Shown here: positions 54,079 to 63,934 of the stretch, one piece after another
Layout of the letters: every line of letters begins with the position of its first letter
Numbering within the stretch: position 1 is the first letter of the stretch
Source: Rossellomorea orangium
Lineage (GTDB): Bacteria; Bacillota; Bacilli; Bacillales; Bacillaceae_B
Direction of reading: 5' to 3'
Assembly: GCF_019334305.1 (NCBI RefSeq)
Contig: NZ_JAHWGH010000032.1
Location: 43,681 to 107,680, forward strand
Length of the DNA: 64,000 nucleotides
Notes under the pieces: model-generated
The model's input: the letters and a program-made list of their open reading frames with translations, nothing else
What the model was told of the DNA's origin: nothing
Databases searched by the model: none
Position numbers and translations under genes: made by a program

Positions 54079-56481
54079 TTTGGTCAAACTTCCCTGTGCA
54101 ATGCCCCAAATATCCTTCGCGTATTGCTCAATGGTACGGTCACTCGAGAAGTAGCCGGAATTGGCAATATTCTGAAGACACATCCGGGACCAATGTTCCT
54201 TGTTTTCGTAAGCCTTTCCGGCCTGCTCATGAACCCTTACGTAGGAATCGAAATCCCGGAGGACAAAGAATTGATCGTTCTCCGTCAATAACGAATCATA
54301 AATGGTTTCGAAATGATCACCTGCATCCGGCAGGGTATCATCGATCAATTGGTTCAACACCTTTTTGATCCTTGTATCATAGTGGAAGTACTCCATGGCA
54401 TAATAGCCGCCATGATGCTGGTATTTCATTACTTCCTCCGCGGTCAAGCCGAATATGAAGATGTTATCATTCCCGACTTGTTCCAGGATCTCGATATTGG
54501 CTCCATCCAGGGTTCCAAGGGTCAGTGCGCCGTTCATCATGAACTTCATATTCCCTGTACCGGACGCTTCTTTACTGGCCGTTGAAATCTGCTCGGACAA
54601 GTCAGCCGCCGGAATGATTTCTTCCGCCAGGGACACGCGGTAATTTTCAAGGAATACAACTTTGATGCGCCCTTTCACCAGTGGATGATCATTGACGAGA
54701 TCAGCAACAGAGTGGATCAATTTTATGATTTTCTTAGCATAAAAGTAACCCGGTGACGCCTTTGCCCCGAAGATGAACGTCCGAGGATGGAAATCAAACG
54801 CCGGGTCCTCGACACAGCGATTATACAAATGGAGAATGTGCAACACATTCATCAGTTGACGTTTATAGGCATGAAGCCGCTTCACCTGGATGTCAAAGAT
54901 AGAAGAAGGATCCACTACGATCCCATTGCTTTCAAAGATCCGTTCGGCAAGCTTCAATTTATTCTCCTGCTTTACATCATACAAGTCCTTCAGGAAAGCT
55001 GTATCGTGATGATACTCCTTCAGCTTCACAAGCTTCGAAGGATCTTTAATCCACTCATCCCCGATCGATGATGTAATCAGGTTCGCCAAGGATGGATTAC
55101 TATTCAGGAGCCACCTTCTATGAGTAATTCCATTCGTTTTGCTATTAAATTTATCCGGATAATATTGATAGAATAAGTTCATTTCCCTTTGCTTCAAAAT
55201 TTCCGTGTGGATCTTTGCGACCCCATTCACACTGAAGCTTCCTACGATCGCCAGATGAGCCATTTTGACTTCATCATGAGAGATGATCGCCATATCCTCT
55301 ATTCTTTTCCATTCACCAGGATACTCTTTCCATAATTCCCTGCAGAACCGCTCATTGATTTCATTGACAATCATATGGATGCGGGGAAGGAGGGGCTGGA
55401 ATATCCGGATCGGCCATCTTTCCAAAGCTTCTGATAGAGTTGTGTGATTCGTGTAAGCAAATGTGTTCGTCGTGATTTCCCAGGCTTCTTCCCAATCAAA
55501 TGAATATTCATCCAGAAGCACTCTCATCAGTTCCGGTATGGCAAGAACCGGGTGGGTATCGTTGATATGAATGGATATATGTTCATGCAGCTCCTTCAGG
55601 TCCCCGTTCCGATATAAATAGGAGTCCAGAATCGAGCGGATGCTTGCGGATACCAGGAAATACTGCTGCTTCAGGCGCAGAATCTTACCTTCTTCATGGG
55701 TATCGTCAGGATAAAGAAATTCAGTAATGGCTTCCGTATCACGTTTATATTTCATCATATCCTTACCTGCTTTATAAGCAGCAGGCTCGGCACTCCACAG
55801 ACGAAGTGTATTAACAGTGGACGTTTCATACCCCACAACTGGCATATCATAAGGGACGGCAGCTACCACTTCTGCATCGACATGGCGAAACCGTAAGACG
55901 TCCTTTTCCGTATACGACTCCACTTTCCCCCAGAAAGGCACCTCCACTGTCAGGTCCGACTTTCGGACCTCCCATACGTGACCGTGACGCAGCCATTGTT
56001 CAGGAAGCTCCATCTGAAAGCCGTTTACGATCTTTTGTTCGAATAACCCATGCTTGTATCGGATTCCATATCCGTGCCCGGGTAAATTCAGGGAAGCCAG
56101 TGAATCCAGGAAACAGGCGGCCAAGCGGCCAAGACCACCGTTCCCAAGACCGGCATCGTGCTCGACATCTTCCATATCGGCAAGGTCGATACCAAGATCC
56201 TGGAGTCCTTTTTCCACGATATCGTAAATCCCTAAATTCATCAGATTCTGACGAAGCAGGCGCCCGAGAAGGAATTCAATGGATAAATAATATACCTGCT
56301 TTTGTTTATTGAAACGGTACTGCTCGTTCGTATGGATCCAGTTCATCGAGATATATTCCCGGACCAGGTGACCCAATGTGAAGAACTGATCCTGACTGGT
56401 CGACTCAGGAAATGTCTTTCCATACATCATCTCAAGCTTCTTTAGAAACATCTCTTTAAATTCTATCGGATCAGAAAACAT
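54076..56481 (-). CDS. glgP: Glycogen phosphorylase
   Basis: Releases glucose-1-phosphate from glycogen. The protein has 801 residues with the GT35 motifs: DAGLGNGGLGRLAACF near residue 115, KAYKRQ-like VKRLHAYKRQLMN near 520, and the PLP-site EASGTGNMKFMMNGALT near 635, where Lys binds PLP. The ATG at 56481 follows AAGGAG by eight bases. It overlaps the glgA 3' end by 11 bases; last gene of the glg operon. Confidence 0.97.
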   Translation of the reverse strand: MFSDPIEFKEMFLKKLEMMYGKTFPESTSQDQFFTLGHLVREYISMNWIHTNEQYRFNKQKQVYYLSIEFLLGRLLRQNLMNLGIYDIVEKGLQDLGIDLADMEDVEHDAGLGNGGLGRLAACFLDSLASLNLPGHGYGIRYKHGLFEQKIVNGFQMELPEQWLRHGHVWEVRKSDLTVEVPFWGKVESYTEKDVLRFRHVDAEVVAAVPYDMPVVGYETSTVNTLRLWSAEPAAYKAGKDMMKYKRDTEAITEFLYPDDTHEEGKILRLKQQYFLVSASIRSILDSYLYRNGDLKELHEHISIHINDTHPVLAIPELMRVLLDEYSFDWEEAWEITTNTFAYTNHTTLSEALERWPIRIFQPLLPRIHMIVNEINERFCRELWKEYPGEWKRIEDMAIISHDEVKMAHLAIVGSFSVNGVAKIHTEILKQREMNLFYQYYPDKFNSKTNGITHRRWLLNSNPSLANLITSSIGDEWIKDPSKLVKLKEYHHDTAFLKDLYDVKQENKLKLAERIFESNGIVVDPSSIFDIQVKRLHAYKRQLMNVLHILHLYNRCVEDPAFDFHPRTFIFGAKASPGYFYAKKIIKLIHSVADLVNDHPLVKGRIKVVFLENYRVSLAEEIIPAADLSEQISTASKEASGTGNMKFMMNGALTLGTLDGANIEILEQVGNDNIFIFGLTAEEVMKYQHHGGYYAMEYFHYDTRIKKVLNQLIDDTLPDAGDHFETIYDSLLTENDQFFVLRDFDSYVRVHEQAGKAYENKEHWSRMCLQNIANSGYFSSDRTIEQYAKDIWGIAQGSLTK

Positions 56482-57916
56482 GACTTTCACTCCTTGATAC
56501 CAGGTCAGCATATAGTTGATTATATTTAAAGGCCGATTGAGCCCAACTATAATCTTTATTCATTGCGGTTCGTACAATATGATTCCATGTTTCCGGATCT
56601 TCGTAGAAATAGGTCAGGGCCCTTCTATAGGTATAGAGCATGTCGTGAGCATTAAAGTTCCTGAATGAGAAGCCGTTGCCAGTCTTCGTTTCTTCATTGT
56701 AGGATTGAACCGTATCATTTAATCCACCGGTTTCACGGACAAGCGGCAGGGCACCATATCTCATCGCAATCAGTTGCCCGAGGCCACAAGGTTCAAACTT
56801 GGAAGGCATCAGGAACAAATCACTGGCGGAATAGATCTCCTTGGCCAGCTCCTCATTAAAGCCGATCTGAACCCTCACTTTATCGGGATACGTCCATTCC
56901 ATCTCCCTGAAGAATTGCTCAAATTCCCAATCACCCGTTCCCAACAGTACGAATTGAACATTTTCCTGCATCATTTCATGAAAGACGCCCCTGACAAGTT
57001 CGAGCCCCTTCTGGTTTGTAAGCCTTGAGATGATGGACACAAGAGGAATCCCTTCGTTCTCCTCCAGCCCCAGACTTTTTTGCAGATGACGCTTCGCCTG
57101 CTTCTTCCCATGAAGATTGCCGCTGAAGTATGGAAACTCTCCCTCATCAGGGTTGTACACTTCATCATCGATCCCATTGACGATGCCCAATAGTTGGTTG
57201 TATCGCTGACCCAGGATATTATGTAGCTTTTCCCCATAGTAAGGCGTAAGGATTTCCTCTTTATATGTCGGACTCACCGTTGTGACAAAATCCGAAGAAA
57301 TGAGAGCGGCTTTCATGAAATTGATATTTCCATAAAACTCTAGATATTCATGATGAAAATACTTATCGGGTATACCTAATAAATCCGTCATCACCTGTTT
57401 AGGGTAAATCCCTTGAAATTGCAGATTGTGAATGGTGAACACACTGCGGATAAATGCATAACCCGGTCTCTCCTGATACTCGCTTCGAAGTAAGAACGGA
57501 ACCATTCCTGTGTGCCAATCATGACAGTGAATCACATCAGGGAAGTAATCAAGGACAGCGATGCTTTCCAGTACAGCCCTGGTAAAATAAGCAAAGCGCT
57601 CCCCGTCATCAAAGTATCCATACAGCCGGTCCCTGTTAAAATAATATTCATTGTCGACAAAATAATACGTTACGCCATTTTCTGTGTACTCTTCAATGCC
57701 ACAATATTGATTGCGCCACCCGACTGATACGAAAAATTCTTTCTTCCGCTTCATTTTAGAATGGAACTCATGAGGGATCCCGCCGTATTTGGGCAGGATC
57801 ACCCTGACATCGGTTCCTAAGCTTCTTAACTCCTTAGGCAGAGCACCTGCCACGTCAGCCAGGCCTCCGGATTTAATGAATGGGACACACTCCGATACGA
57901 CAAATAACACTTTCAC
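56471..57916 (-). CDS. glgA: Glycogen synthase
   Basis: Elongates alpha-1,4-glucan from ADP-glucose. The 481-residue GT5 enzyme has the N-terminal KSGGLADVAGALP (residues 15-27, ADP-glucose binding) and the C-terminal PSKFEPCGLGQLIAMRYG and ETGGLNDTV motifs. Its ATG overlaps the glgD stop by four bases. Confidence 0.97.
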   Translation of the reverse strand: MKVLFVVSECVPFIKSGGLADVAGALPKELRSLGTDVRVILPKYGGIPHEFHSKMKRKKEFFVSVGWRNQYCGIEEYTENGVTYYFVDNEYYFNRDRLYGYFDDGERFAYFTRAVLESIAVLDYFPDVIHCHDWHTGMVPFLLRSEYQERPGYAFIRSVFTIHNLQFQGIYPKQVMTDLLGIPDKYFHHEYLEFYGNINFMKAALISSDFVTTVSPTYKEEILTPYYGEKLHNILGQRYNQLLGIVNGIDDEVYNPDEGEFPYFSGNLHGKKQAKRHLQKSLGLEENEGIPLVSIISRLTNQKGLELVRGVFHEMMQENVQFVLLGTGDWEFEQFFREMEWTYPDKVRVQIGFNEELAKEIYSASDLFLMPSKFEPCGLGQLIAMRYGALPLVRETGGLNDTVQSYNEETKTGNGFSFRNFNAHDMLYTYRRALTYFYEDPETWNHIVRTAMNKDYSWAQSAFKYNQLYADLVSRSESHVF

Positions 57917-58941
57917 GAATTCATCAGCGCTCCTTGAATCATCCCTTTGCGAATGACAATTGGATTGTTTGGATCTCCGATAAGCTTGACGCCATCCTCT
58001 ACTCGCACATCTTTATCCAAGATCACATTCTCTAGTACACAGTTATCTCCAATTTGGCTCTTCTGCATAATGATGCTGCCTGATATCTTCGTGTTTTTTC
58101 CAACCTTCACGGCTCTGAACATCGTAGAATTATTTACTTGGCCTTCAATGTAACATCCATTGGCGATGATACTATTCTTCACGCTTGCCAATGACGTGTA
58201 GCGTGTCGGCGGTTCATCCTTCACCTTCGTATAGATAGGCATTTCCTTCTTGAACAGCTCTTTCCAGTATGATAGATTCATCAGCTTCATGCTGGCATCA
58301 TAGTATTCTTCAATGGAATCAATCTTCTGAACAAATCCATCATGTTCATAACCGCATATCTTAAAACCGCTGTCCATGTCCTCTACGACATCCTGCATGC
58401 AGGTGTAGCCCGTTTCACGGCGCTTAGCGATCAAATCTATGAGCATAGTCGTTTTGACTAAGTACATGTCTAGAGAGTTGCCATTGTGTCTCATTTCCGT
58501 GATATCACAACCTATACGGATATGACGTTCGAGTACGGGTTGATAATCGATATTACATAACGTAAAGCAATTGCTGATCAGTGCATATTCCTGTGTACTG
58601 CGTTTAAAATAGTCCATATGATGGGCAAAGTGGTTAAAGGAACCCACCCCTTCCTCATTCGCTTCCAGTCCCGGTGCAGGAAAGAAAAACAAGCCGTCCC
58701 GTTTCCGGTTCAGATCCCAGTTCTTTCCCGATCCCAGATGATCCATCAGGGATCTGTATTGAAACTTCGGAAAAATGGCAACGGAACCGATATCGGAATT
58801 CACCATATTGGAAAGGACAAAATCAATCAGACGGTATCTACCTGCAATCGGAAGTGCGGCTAATGAGCGATGCAACAATAAATCCTCCAACGAATCATAG
58901 TAACTCGTAGCATCAATAACACCAAGCATTGTATTTTTCAA
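57913..58941 (-). CDS. glgD: ADP-glucose pyrophosphorylase subunit GlgD
   Basis: A 342-residue GlgC paralogue. The N-terminal nucleotide-binding GGxGxRL loop is replaced (MLGVIDATSYYDSLEDLL), so it is likely a regulatory subunit that pairs with GlgC. The rest (GRYRLIDFVLSNMVNSDIG) and the C-terminal left-handed beta-helix (IANGCYIEGQVNNS) are normal. AGGAGGAGAAG precedes the ATG. Located 43 bases after glgC. Confidence 0.95.
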   Translation of the reverse strand: MKNTMLGVIDATSYYDSLEDLLLHRSLAALPIAGRYRLIDFVLSNMVNSDIGSVAIFPKFQYRSLMDHLGSGKNWDLNRKRDGLFFFPAPGLEANEEGVGSFNHFAHHMDYFKRSTQEYALISNCFTLCNIDYQPVLERHIRIGCDITEMRHNGNSLDMYLVKTTMLIDLIAKRRETGYTCMQDVVEDMDSGFKICGYEHDGFVQKIDSIEEYYDASMKLMNLSYWKELFKKEMPIYTKVKDEPPTRYTSLASVKNSIIANGCYIEGQVNNSTMFRAVKVGKNTKISGSIIMQKSQIGDNCVLENVILDKDVRVEDGVKLIGDPNNPIVIRKGMIQGALMNS

Positions 58942-58983
58942 AACACTTCTCCTCCTCTAATGTTGTAATGTTGGTCTTGAATC

Positions 58984-60141
58984 TTACACTCTTTCTTGTT
59001 CCAGCAGTGTTTCAATGAATGATTCCGTCACGAGGATGACTTCATCGGATCCCTCTTCCGGCATGATGCACAGCCCGCTCGGTACTTTCACATCCGAAGG
59101 CACGATCGCTTGCTCGATATACGCGTTCTCTCCAATGACTGCATCCGGCATAATGACTGATCGGTTGACGTGCGCCCCTTTTTTCACTGTCGTGCCCTGG
59201 AAGAGTACTGACTTCTGAATCGTTCCTTCAATCGTGCATCCCTCATTCACAAGTGATCCTTCTACAAGGGCGTCACCTGCAATATATTGAGGCGGCTCGT
59301 TCGGATTAACGGAATACACCCTCCAATCATGATCAAACAGGTTCAATTCATTTTTCTCGTCGATCAGATCCATATTCGCTTCCCACAAGCTCTTGACCGT
59401 ACCGACATCCTTCCAATAGCCCTCGAATGGGTATGCCATCAATTTCTTCTTCTCATCAAGCAGGAGCGGGATGACATCCTTTCCAAAGTCATGGCTGGAA
59501 TCAGGATTGCGTTCATCCATCTCGAGATAATCCTTCAGCACGGAATAGTTGAAAATATAGATACCCATCGAAGCAAGATTACTCTTAGGGAAAGGCGGCT
59601 TTTCTTCAAACTCTGTGACTCTCATCTCTTCGTTCGTATTCATCAGCCCGAAACGGCTCGCTTCGTCCCATCCCACTTCAATGACTGAGATCGATACGTC
59701 TGCTTTTTTCTCGATATGATAATCAAGCATTTTACTATAGTCCATCTTGTAAATATGATCACCAGACAGGATCAGAACGTACTCAGGATCATATTGCTCG
59801 AGATAATTCATATTTTGATAGATGGCGCTTGCCGTCCCTGTATACCAGCGCATTTCAGAGGATTCAGCATATGGTGGCAGCACGGTCACACCACCGTTTT
59901 TACGGTCAAGATCCCACGCACTCCCAATTCCAATATAAGAATTCAATACAAGTGGCTGATATTGGGTAAGGACCCCTACCGTATCGATACCTGAATTCGT
60001 ACAGTTGCTCAGTGTAAAATCAATGATACGGTATTTCCCTCCAAATGGTACGGCGGGTTTCGCCAGACTTTTCGTCAATGAACTTAATCTGCTCCCCTTT
60101 CCACCTGCTAATAACATGGCCACACATCTACCTTTTGCCAT
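58984..60141 (-). CDS. glgC: Glucose-1-phosphate adenylyltransferase
   Basis: Makes ADP-glucose, the donor for GlgA. The 385-residue protein has [17 protein letters not shown] near residue 9, [14 protein letters not shown] near 33 and [10 protein letters not shown] near 125, with a C-terminal beta-helix ending in [12 protein letters not shown]. The ATG at 60141 has GGGGAG eight bases upstream; a GTG just before it is less suitable. Sixteen bases separate it from glgB. Confidence 0.97.
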   Translation of the reverse strand: MAKGRCVAMLLAGGKGSRLSSLTKSLAKPAVPFGGKYRIIDFTLSNCTNSGIDTVGVLTQYQPLVLNSYIGIGSAWDLDRKNGGVTVLPPYAESSEMRWYTGTASAIYQNMNYLEQYDPEYVLILSGDHIYKMDYSKMLDYHIEKKADVSISVIEVGWDEASRFGLMNTNEEMRVTEFEEKPPFPKSNLASMGIYIFNYSVLKDYLEMDERNPDSSHDFGKDVIPLLLDEKKKLMAYPFEGYWKDVGTVKSLWEANMDLIDEKNELNLFDHDWRVYSVNPNEPPQYIAGDALVEGSLVNEGCTIEGTIQKSVLFQGTTVKKGAHVNRSVIMPDAVIGENAYIEQAIVPSDVKVPSGLCIMPEEGSDEVILVTESFIETLLEQERV

Positions 60142-60157
60142 CACTTTCTCTCCCCTT

Positions 60158-62017
60158 TCAATCGATTGGTTTTAAATAAACGGCTGCATACGGTGGAATC
60201 GTCATTTCCACATATCCTTCTCTTCCATGGTACATTTCATTGTGTACGGTAAGCGGCTCGGGGTTGACCTGGTGTGAACCACCAAATCGCTCATCATCAC
60301 TATTCCAAATCTCTTCATAAGAAGAAACCTTATTTACTCCCACCTTATACCGGTGATACACATGTGGACTAAAATTGCAGATCACCACCAGATGCTCCTC
60401 TTTTTCAATCCCATAACGGATAAAGGAAAAAATCTGCTGTTCAGCATTATTCACATCCACCCACTCGAAGCCCTCTGAACGATGATCCATCTGGAATAAT
60501 GGTTCAGCACCTTTATATAAATGCATGAGCTCTTTAAAATATGAATTGAATTTGTGATGATATTCGTAATCCAGTAAATGCCAATCTAATTCCTCAAGAT
60601 CTTTCCACTCTGAAAACGGGGCAAGCTCACTTCCCATGAACAGAAGCTTTTTCCCCGGATGAGCCATCATATAGCTCAGGAGCAAACGATATTGTGCGAA
60701 TTTCTGCCAGTAATCCCCCGGCATTTTGTTCAATAGTGACTTCTTCCCATGTACCACCTCATCATGTGAAAAAGGAAGTACATAGTTCTCTGAATAGGCA
60801 TATAACAAAGAAAATGTTATGAGCGAATGTACATGCCTTCGTTCAGTCGTATCGGTTTCCATATATTTAAGGACGTCATTCATCCATCCCATATTCCACT
60901 TATAATTAAATCCAAGACCCCCATAATGAACAGGAGATGTCACCTGTGGCCAGTCCGTAGAATCCTCTGCAATCATCAAAATTGAAGAATCGTATTCAAA
61001 CACAGCCTTATTCAAGTTTCTCAAGAACTGTATGGCACCTTCATTGGGAGCCATCTGTCCCTGATTTGCCCAATAAATGATATTTGCCACTGCATCGATC
61101 CGGAAGCCATCGATATGATACTTATCCATCCAGAAACGGGCATTGGAAATAAGGAAGCTTCTCACTTCACCTTTCCCTAAATCAAAATTCGCCGTTCCCC
61201 ACGTATAATTCTCGCGATCCCTTTCCTGACTATATTCATAGGCAAACGAACCATCAAACTCATATAATCCATGTGAATCCTTACAAAAATGTCCAGGGAC
61301 CCAATCCAAAATGACGCCGATATTGTGTAAATGACATTCATTCACAAATGCCATCAACTCATGTGGCGAGCCATACCTGCTGGTCGGTGAATAATACCCC
61401 GTCCCCTGATATCCCCAGGACCGGTCAAAAGGATGCTCCGTGACTGGCAGCAGTTCTATATGAGTGAAACCCTGCTCTTTCACATGAGGGATCAACTGTT
61501 CCGCCAATTCCTTGTAAGAAAGGAACTTTCCCGATTTCTTCTTCCATGTGCCCAAATGCACTTCATAAATCGACATAGGCTTGTCGTAGATCGTGTTAGC
61601 TGAACGATCCTCAATCCACTTCTCATCTTCCCAGGAAAATCCATCCAGCTCATACACGATGCTTGCCGTATGAGGGCGCTGTTCAGAGGCAAATCCATAA
61701 GGATCCGCCTTCAGTTTCTTTGAACCTGATGGTGTGGTGATTTCATACTTATACGTTTCGTTCGATAAATCCTTATCCACACGAATCGTCCACAAACCTT
61801 CCCTATTTCTTCTTTTCAGGTCATACCCACTCCCGTTCCACTGATTAAAGGATCCCACCAATGAAACATGCCTTGCTTTCGGTGCCCAAACGCAAAATTC
61901 TGTATAGGTCCCTGTCGAATCCCTTCTAACATGGGAACCCATAAACTGATAGGCCTGCTGTAAATTACCCTCATGAAACAAAAAAACATCATAATCTGTT
62001 ATGGTCATTGCGTTCAT
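60158..62017 (-). CDS. glgB: 1,4-alpha-glucan branching enzyme
   Basis: Introduces alpha-1,6 branches in glycogen. The 619-residue GH13 protein has an N-terminal CBM48-like domain ([17 protein letters not shown] near residue 43) and the catalytic barrel with [22 protein letters not shown] (nucleophile Asp near 310), [14 protein letters not shown] (acid Glu) and [12 protein letters not shown]. First gene of the glg operon. Two successive ATGs exist (62020, 62017) after AGGTGAG; I take the second. Confidence 0.96.
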   Translation of the reverse strand: MNAMTITDYDVFLFHEGNLQQAYQFMGSHVRRDSTGTYTEFCVWAPKARHVSLVGSFNQWNGSGYDLKRRNREGLWTIRVDKDLSNETYKYEITTPSGSKKLKADPYGFASEQRPHTASIVYELDGFSWEDEKWIEDRSANTIYDKPMSIYEVHLGTWKKKSGKFLSYKELAEQLIPHVKEQGFTHIELLPVTEHPFDRSWGYQGTGYYSPTSRYGSPHELMAFVNECHLHNIGVILDWVPGHFCKDSHGLYEFDGSFAYEYSQERDRENYTWGTANFDLGKGEVRSFLISNARFWMDKYHIDGFRIDAVANIIYWANQGQMAPNEGAIQFLRNLNKAVFEYDSSILMIAEDSTDWPQVTSPVHYGGLGFNYKWNMGWMNDVLKYMETDTTERRHVHSLITFSLLYAYSENYVLPFSHDEVVHGKKSLLNKMPGDYWQKFAQYRLLLSYMMAHPGKKLLFMGSELAPFSEWKDLEELDWHLLDYEYHHKFNSYFKELMHLYKGAEPLFQMDHRSEGFEWVDVNNAEQQIFSFIRYGIEKEEHLVVICNFSPHVYHRYKVGVNKVSSYEEIWNSDDERFGGSHQVNPEPLTVHNEMYHGREGYVEMTIPPYAAVYLKPID

Positions 62018-62044
62018 CATCTCACCTACATTTTTTCAATCTAC

Positions 62045-62081
62045 TTAACTATTTTCTAACAAGAACACTAAAATCCTCCTT
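62045..62081 (-). other. Possible seven-codon leader frame with strong ribosome binding site
   Basis: AAGGAGG (62081-62075) is followed after six bases by GTG and six further codons to TAA (62068-62045). It ends 28 bases before glgB. It could be a leader peptide or chance. Confidence 0.3.
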
Positions 62082-62410
62082 ATAATCGTCGCTCAATTAC
62101 GACAATTTACTACATCCATAGATGAATAAATAGCTTATTTGGGAATTTATTCAAAATGATAAGGTTTACATTGTAAAAACATAGGGGAATCATGAAGAAT
62201 TCATAGCGGAATTTGTCGAATTTTTTTTAATAATAGTTAATGAATTTTGCAAAAAATACAGAAGGATTACGGGATTTTGTATGGTTCATGGCTGGCTGCG
62301 AAAGGGGATGGTGATGTCGAATGGAGGTGTTAAAGATGGATATCTGATTTTGGATTTCTTTTAATCTGTTCTTATGAATGGAAAATGAAAATGAAGAGAA
62401 AAGTACAGAA
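62082..62410. other. AT-rich stretch upstream of glgB
   Basis: No gene with a ribosome binding site and no clear promoter; the long minus-strand frame here runs into the repeat that follows. It should contain the glg promoter. In B. subtilis the operon is sporulation-linked (sigma-E), but I could not place such a promoter with confidence. Confidence 0.4.
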
Positions 62411-62496
62411 GTTGATAATAAAATGGGGTAAGTCGATAATAAACTGCTCAAGGTCAATAATAAAGTAGAGAAAGCGATAACACAGTCACCCGTAAG
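62411..62496. repeat. Four degenerate tandem 21-bp repeats
   Basis: Units begin at 62411 (GTTGATAATAAA), 62432 (GTCGATAATAAA), 62453 (GTCAATAATAAA) and 62474 (GCGATAACACAG), exactly 21 bases apart. The sequence differs from the array at 3630 although the period is the same. On the minus strand it gives a seven-residue pattern rich in Leu and Ser without a ribosome binding site. Confidence 0.8.
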
Positions 62497-62590
62497 GAAA
62501 AGACTTATCAATATAAAACCTGCCATGATGATCCCGTTCTCGCTCCATATTCAAAGATATCTCTTCAAATAGACTACTTAATTTAATACC

Positions 62591-62622
62591 AAAAAAAGAC
62601 TATCAACAATGATAGTCTTTTC
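62591..62622 (-). terminator. Terminator of the tRNA cluster
   Basis: AAAGACTATC pairs with GATAGTCTTT, loop AACAAT, followed on the minus strand by seven T. It lies a few bases after tRNA-Glu. Confidence 0.9.
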
Positions 62623-62626
62623 ATAA

Positions 62627-62698
62627 TGACCCATACGGGATTCGAACCCGTGTTACCGCCGTGAAAGGGCGGTGTCTTAACCGCTTGACCAATGGGCC
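62627..62698 (-). tRNA. tRNA-Glu (UUC)
   Basis: Acceptor GGCCCAT/ATGGGTC, T-loop GGTTCGAATCC, anticodon loop CTTTCAC. 72 bases; the CCA end is not encoded (ATTATGA follows). Last tRNA before the terminator. Confidence 0.95.
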
Positions 62699-62702
62699 TT
62701 AA

Positions 62703-62793
62703 TGGCGGAGAAGGAGGGATTTGAACCCTCGCGCCAGTTGCCCGACCTACACCCTTAGCAGGGGCGCCTCTTCAGCCACTTGAGTACTTCTCC
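62703..62793 (-). tRNA. tRNA-Ser (GCU)
   Basis: Class II tRNA with long variable arm; acceptor GGAGAAG/CTTCTCC, anticodon loop CTGCTAA. CCA encoded; 91 bases. Confidence 0.95.
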
Positions 62794-62801
62794 ATATAAA
62801 T

Positions 62802-62876
62802 TGGCTCCGCAGGCAAGATTCGAACTTGCGACCGATCGGTTAACAGCCGATAGCTCTACCACTGAGCTACTGCGGA
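62802..62876 (-). tRNA. tRNA-Asn (GUU)
   Basis: Acceptor TCCGCAG/CTGCGGA, anticodon loop CTGTTAA, CCA encoded; 75 bases. Confidence 0.95.
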
Positions 62877-62885
62877 ATAATAGAA

Positions 62886-62962
<77 letters not shown>

Positions 62963-62976
62963 ATATAAGAAATAAT

Positions 62977-63050
62977 TGGAGCGGGTGAAGGGAATCGAAC
63001 CCTCATCATCAGCTTGGAAGGCTGAGGTTTTACCACTAAACTACACCCGC
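62977..63050 (-). tRNA. tRNA-Gly (UCC)
   Basis: Acceptor GCGGGTG/CACCCGC, anticodon loop CTTCCAA, CCA encoded; 74 bases. Confidence 0.95.
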
Positions 63051-63060
63051 ATGAATACTT

Positions 63061-63134
<74 letters not shown>

Positions 63135-63136
63135 GT

Positions 63137-63211
63137 TGGCTGGGCTAGCTGGATTCGAACCAACGCATGTCGCAGTCAAAGTGCGATGCCTTACCGCTTG
63201 GCTATAGCCCA
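63137..63211 (-). tRNA. tRNA-Gln (UUG)
   Basis: Acceptor TGGGCTA/TAGCCCA, anticodon loop CTTTGAC, CCA encoded; 75 bases. Only two bases separate it from tRNA-Cys. Confidence 0.95.
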
Positions 63212-63219
63212 ATATAAAG

Positions 63220-63293
63220 GGCGACTGATGGGAATCGAACCCACGAATGCCTGAACCACAATCAGGTGCGTTAACCACTTCGCCACAATCGCC
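63220..63293 (-). tRNA. tRNA-His (GUG)
   Basis: Acceptor GCGATTG/CAGTCGC with the extra G(-1) opposite C73, anticodon loop TTGTGGT. CCA is not encoded (CTTTA follows); 74 bases including G(-1). Confidence 0.95.
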
Positions 63294-63309
63294 ATGCTTG
63301 AGATTTCTT

Positions 63310-63383
63310 TGGCAGGGGTAGTAGGAATCGAACCCACACCAAAGGTTTTGGAGACCTTCGTTCTACCGTTAAACTATACCCCT
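63310..63383 (-). tRNA. tRNA-Trp (CCA)
   Basis: Acceptor AGGGGTA/TACCCCT, anticodon loop CTCCAAA, CCA end encoded; 74 bases. Confidence 0.95.
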
Positions 63384-63504
63384 ATGATGAAAGATATTAG
63401 TTCCACAAGAATCTCATGCTAATAAATTGGAGTATATTGCTCCGCTTCGCTACGCGTGAATTAAGGAGGATTATTTTACTCCGCTCACGCTGCGTAAAAA
63501 ATCT

Positions 63505-63588
63505 TGGTGGAGGGGGGCAGATTCGAACTGCCGAACCCGAAGGAGCGGATTTACAGTCCGCCGCGTTTAGCCACTTCGCTACCCCTCC
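63505..63588 (-). tRNA. tRNA-Tyr (GUA)
   Basis: Class II tRNA; acceptor GGAGGGG/CCCCTCC, anticodon loop CTGTAAA, CCA encoded; 84 bases. It is followed by a 121-base spacer, the longest in the cluster. Confidence 0.95.
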
Positions 63589-63624
63589 AAATAAAATAAA
63601 TACTTAAAGGTTCTTAAGTATAAA

Positions 63625-63700
63625 TGGTGGCTCAGGACGGAATCGAACCGCCGACACATGGATTTTCAGTCCATTGCTCTACCAACTGAGCTACTGAGCC
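63625..63700 (-). tRNA. tRNA-Phe (GAA)
   Basis: Acceptor GGCTCAG/CTGAGCC, anticodon loop CTGAAAA, CCA encoded; 76 bases. Confidence 0.95.
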
Positions 63701-63746
63701 ATATTATATAGAAGATTAAATTTTCAAATGACCATCAAAAGATAAA

Positions 63747-63823
63747 TGGCGGTCCGGACGGGACTCGAACCCGCGACCTCCTGCGTGACAGGCAGGCATT
63801 CTAACCAACTGAACTACCGGACC
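63747..63823 (-). tRNA. tRNA-Asp (GUC)
   Basis: Acceptor GGTCCGG/CCGGACC, anticodon loop CTGTCAC, CCA encoded; 77 bases. Confidence 0.95.
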
Positions 63824-63934
63824 AAAGCTTTTTGCGTTAGCAAAATAGGTTTCCTTACCTTACTCTGGCAAAAATAACTATCCTTGCGTTACTCATAAAA
63901 GATAATCTCTTACTGATAACAAGCAAAAATGGTA

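Noticed and set aside
62227..62526. Minus-strand Leu/Ser-rich frame of 99 codons
   Set aside because: No ribosome binding site; the periodic part again follows from the 21-bp array.
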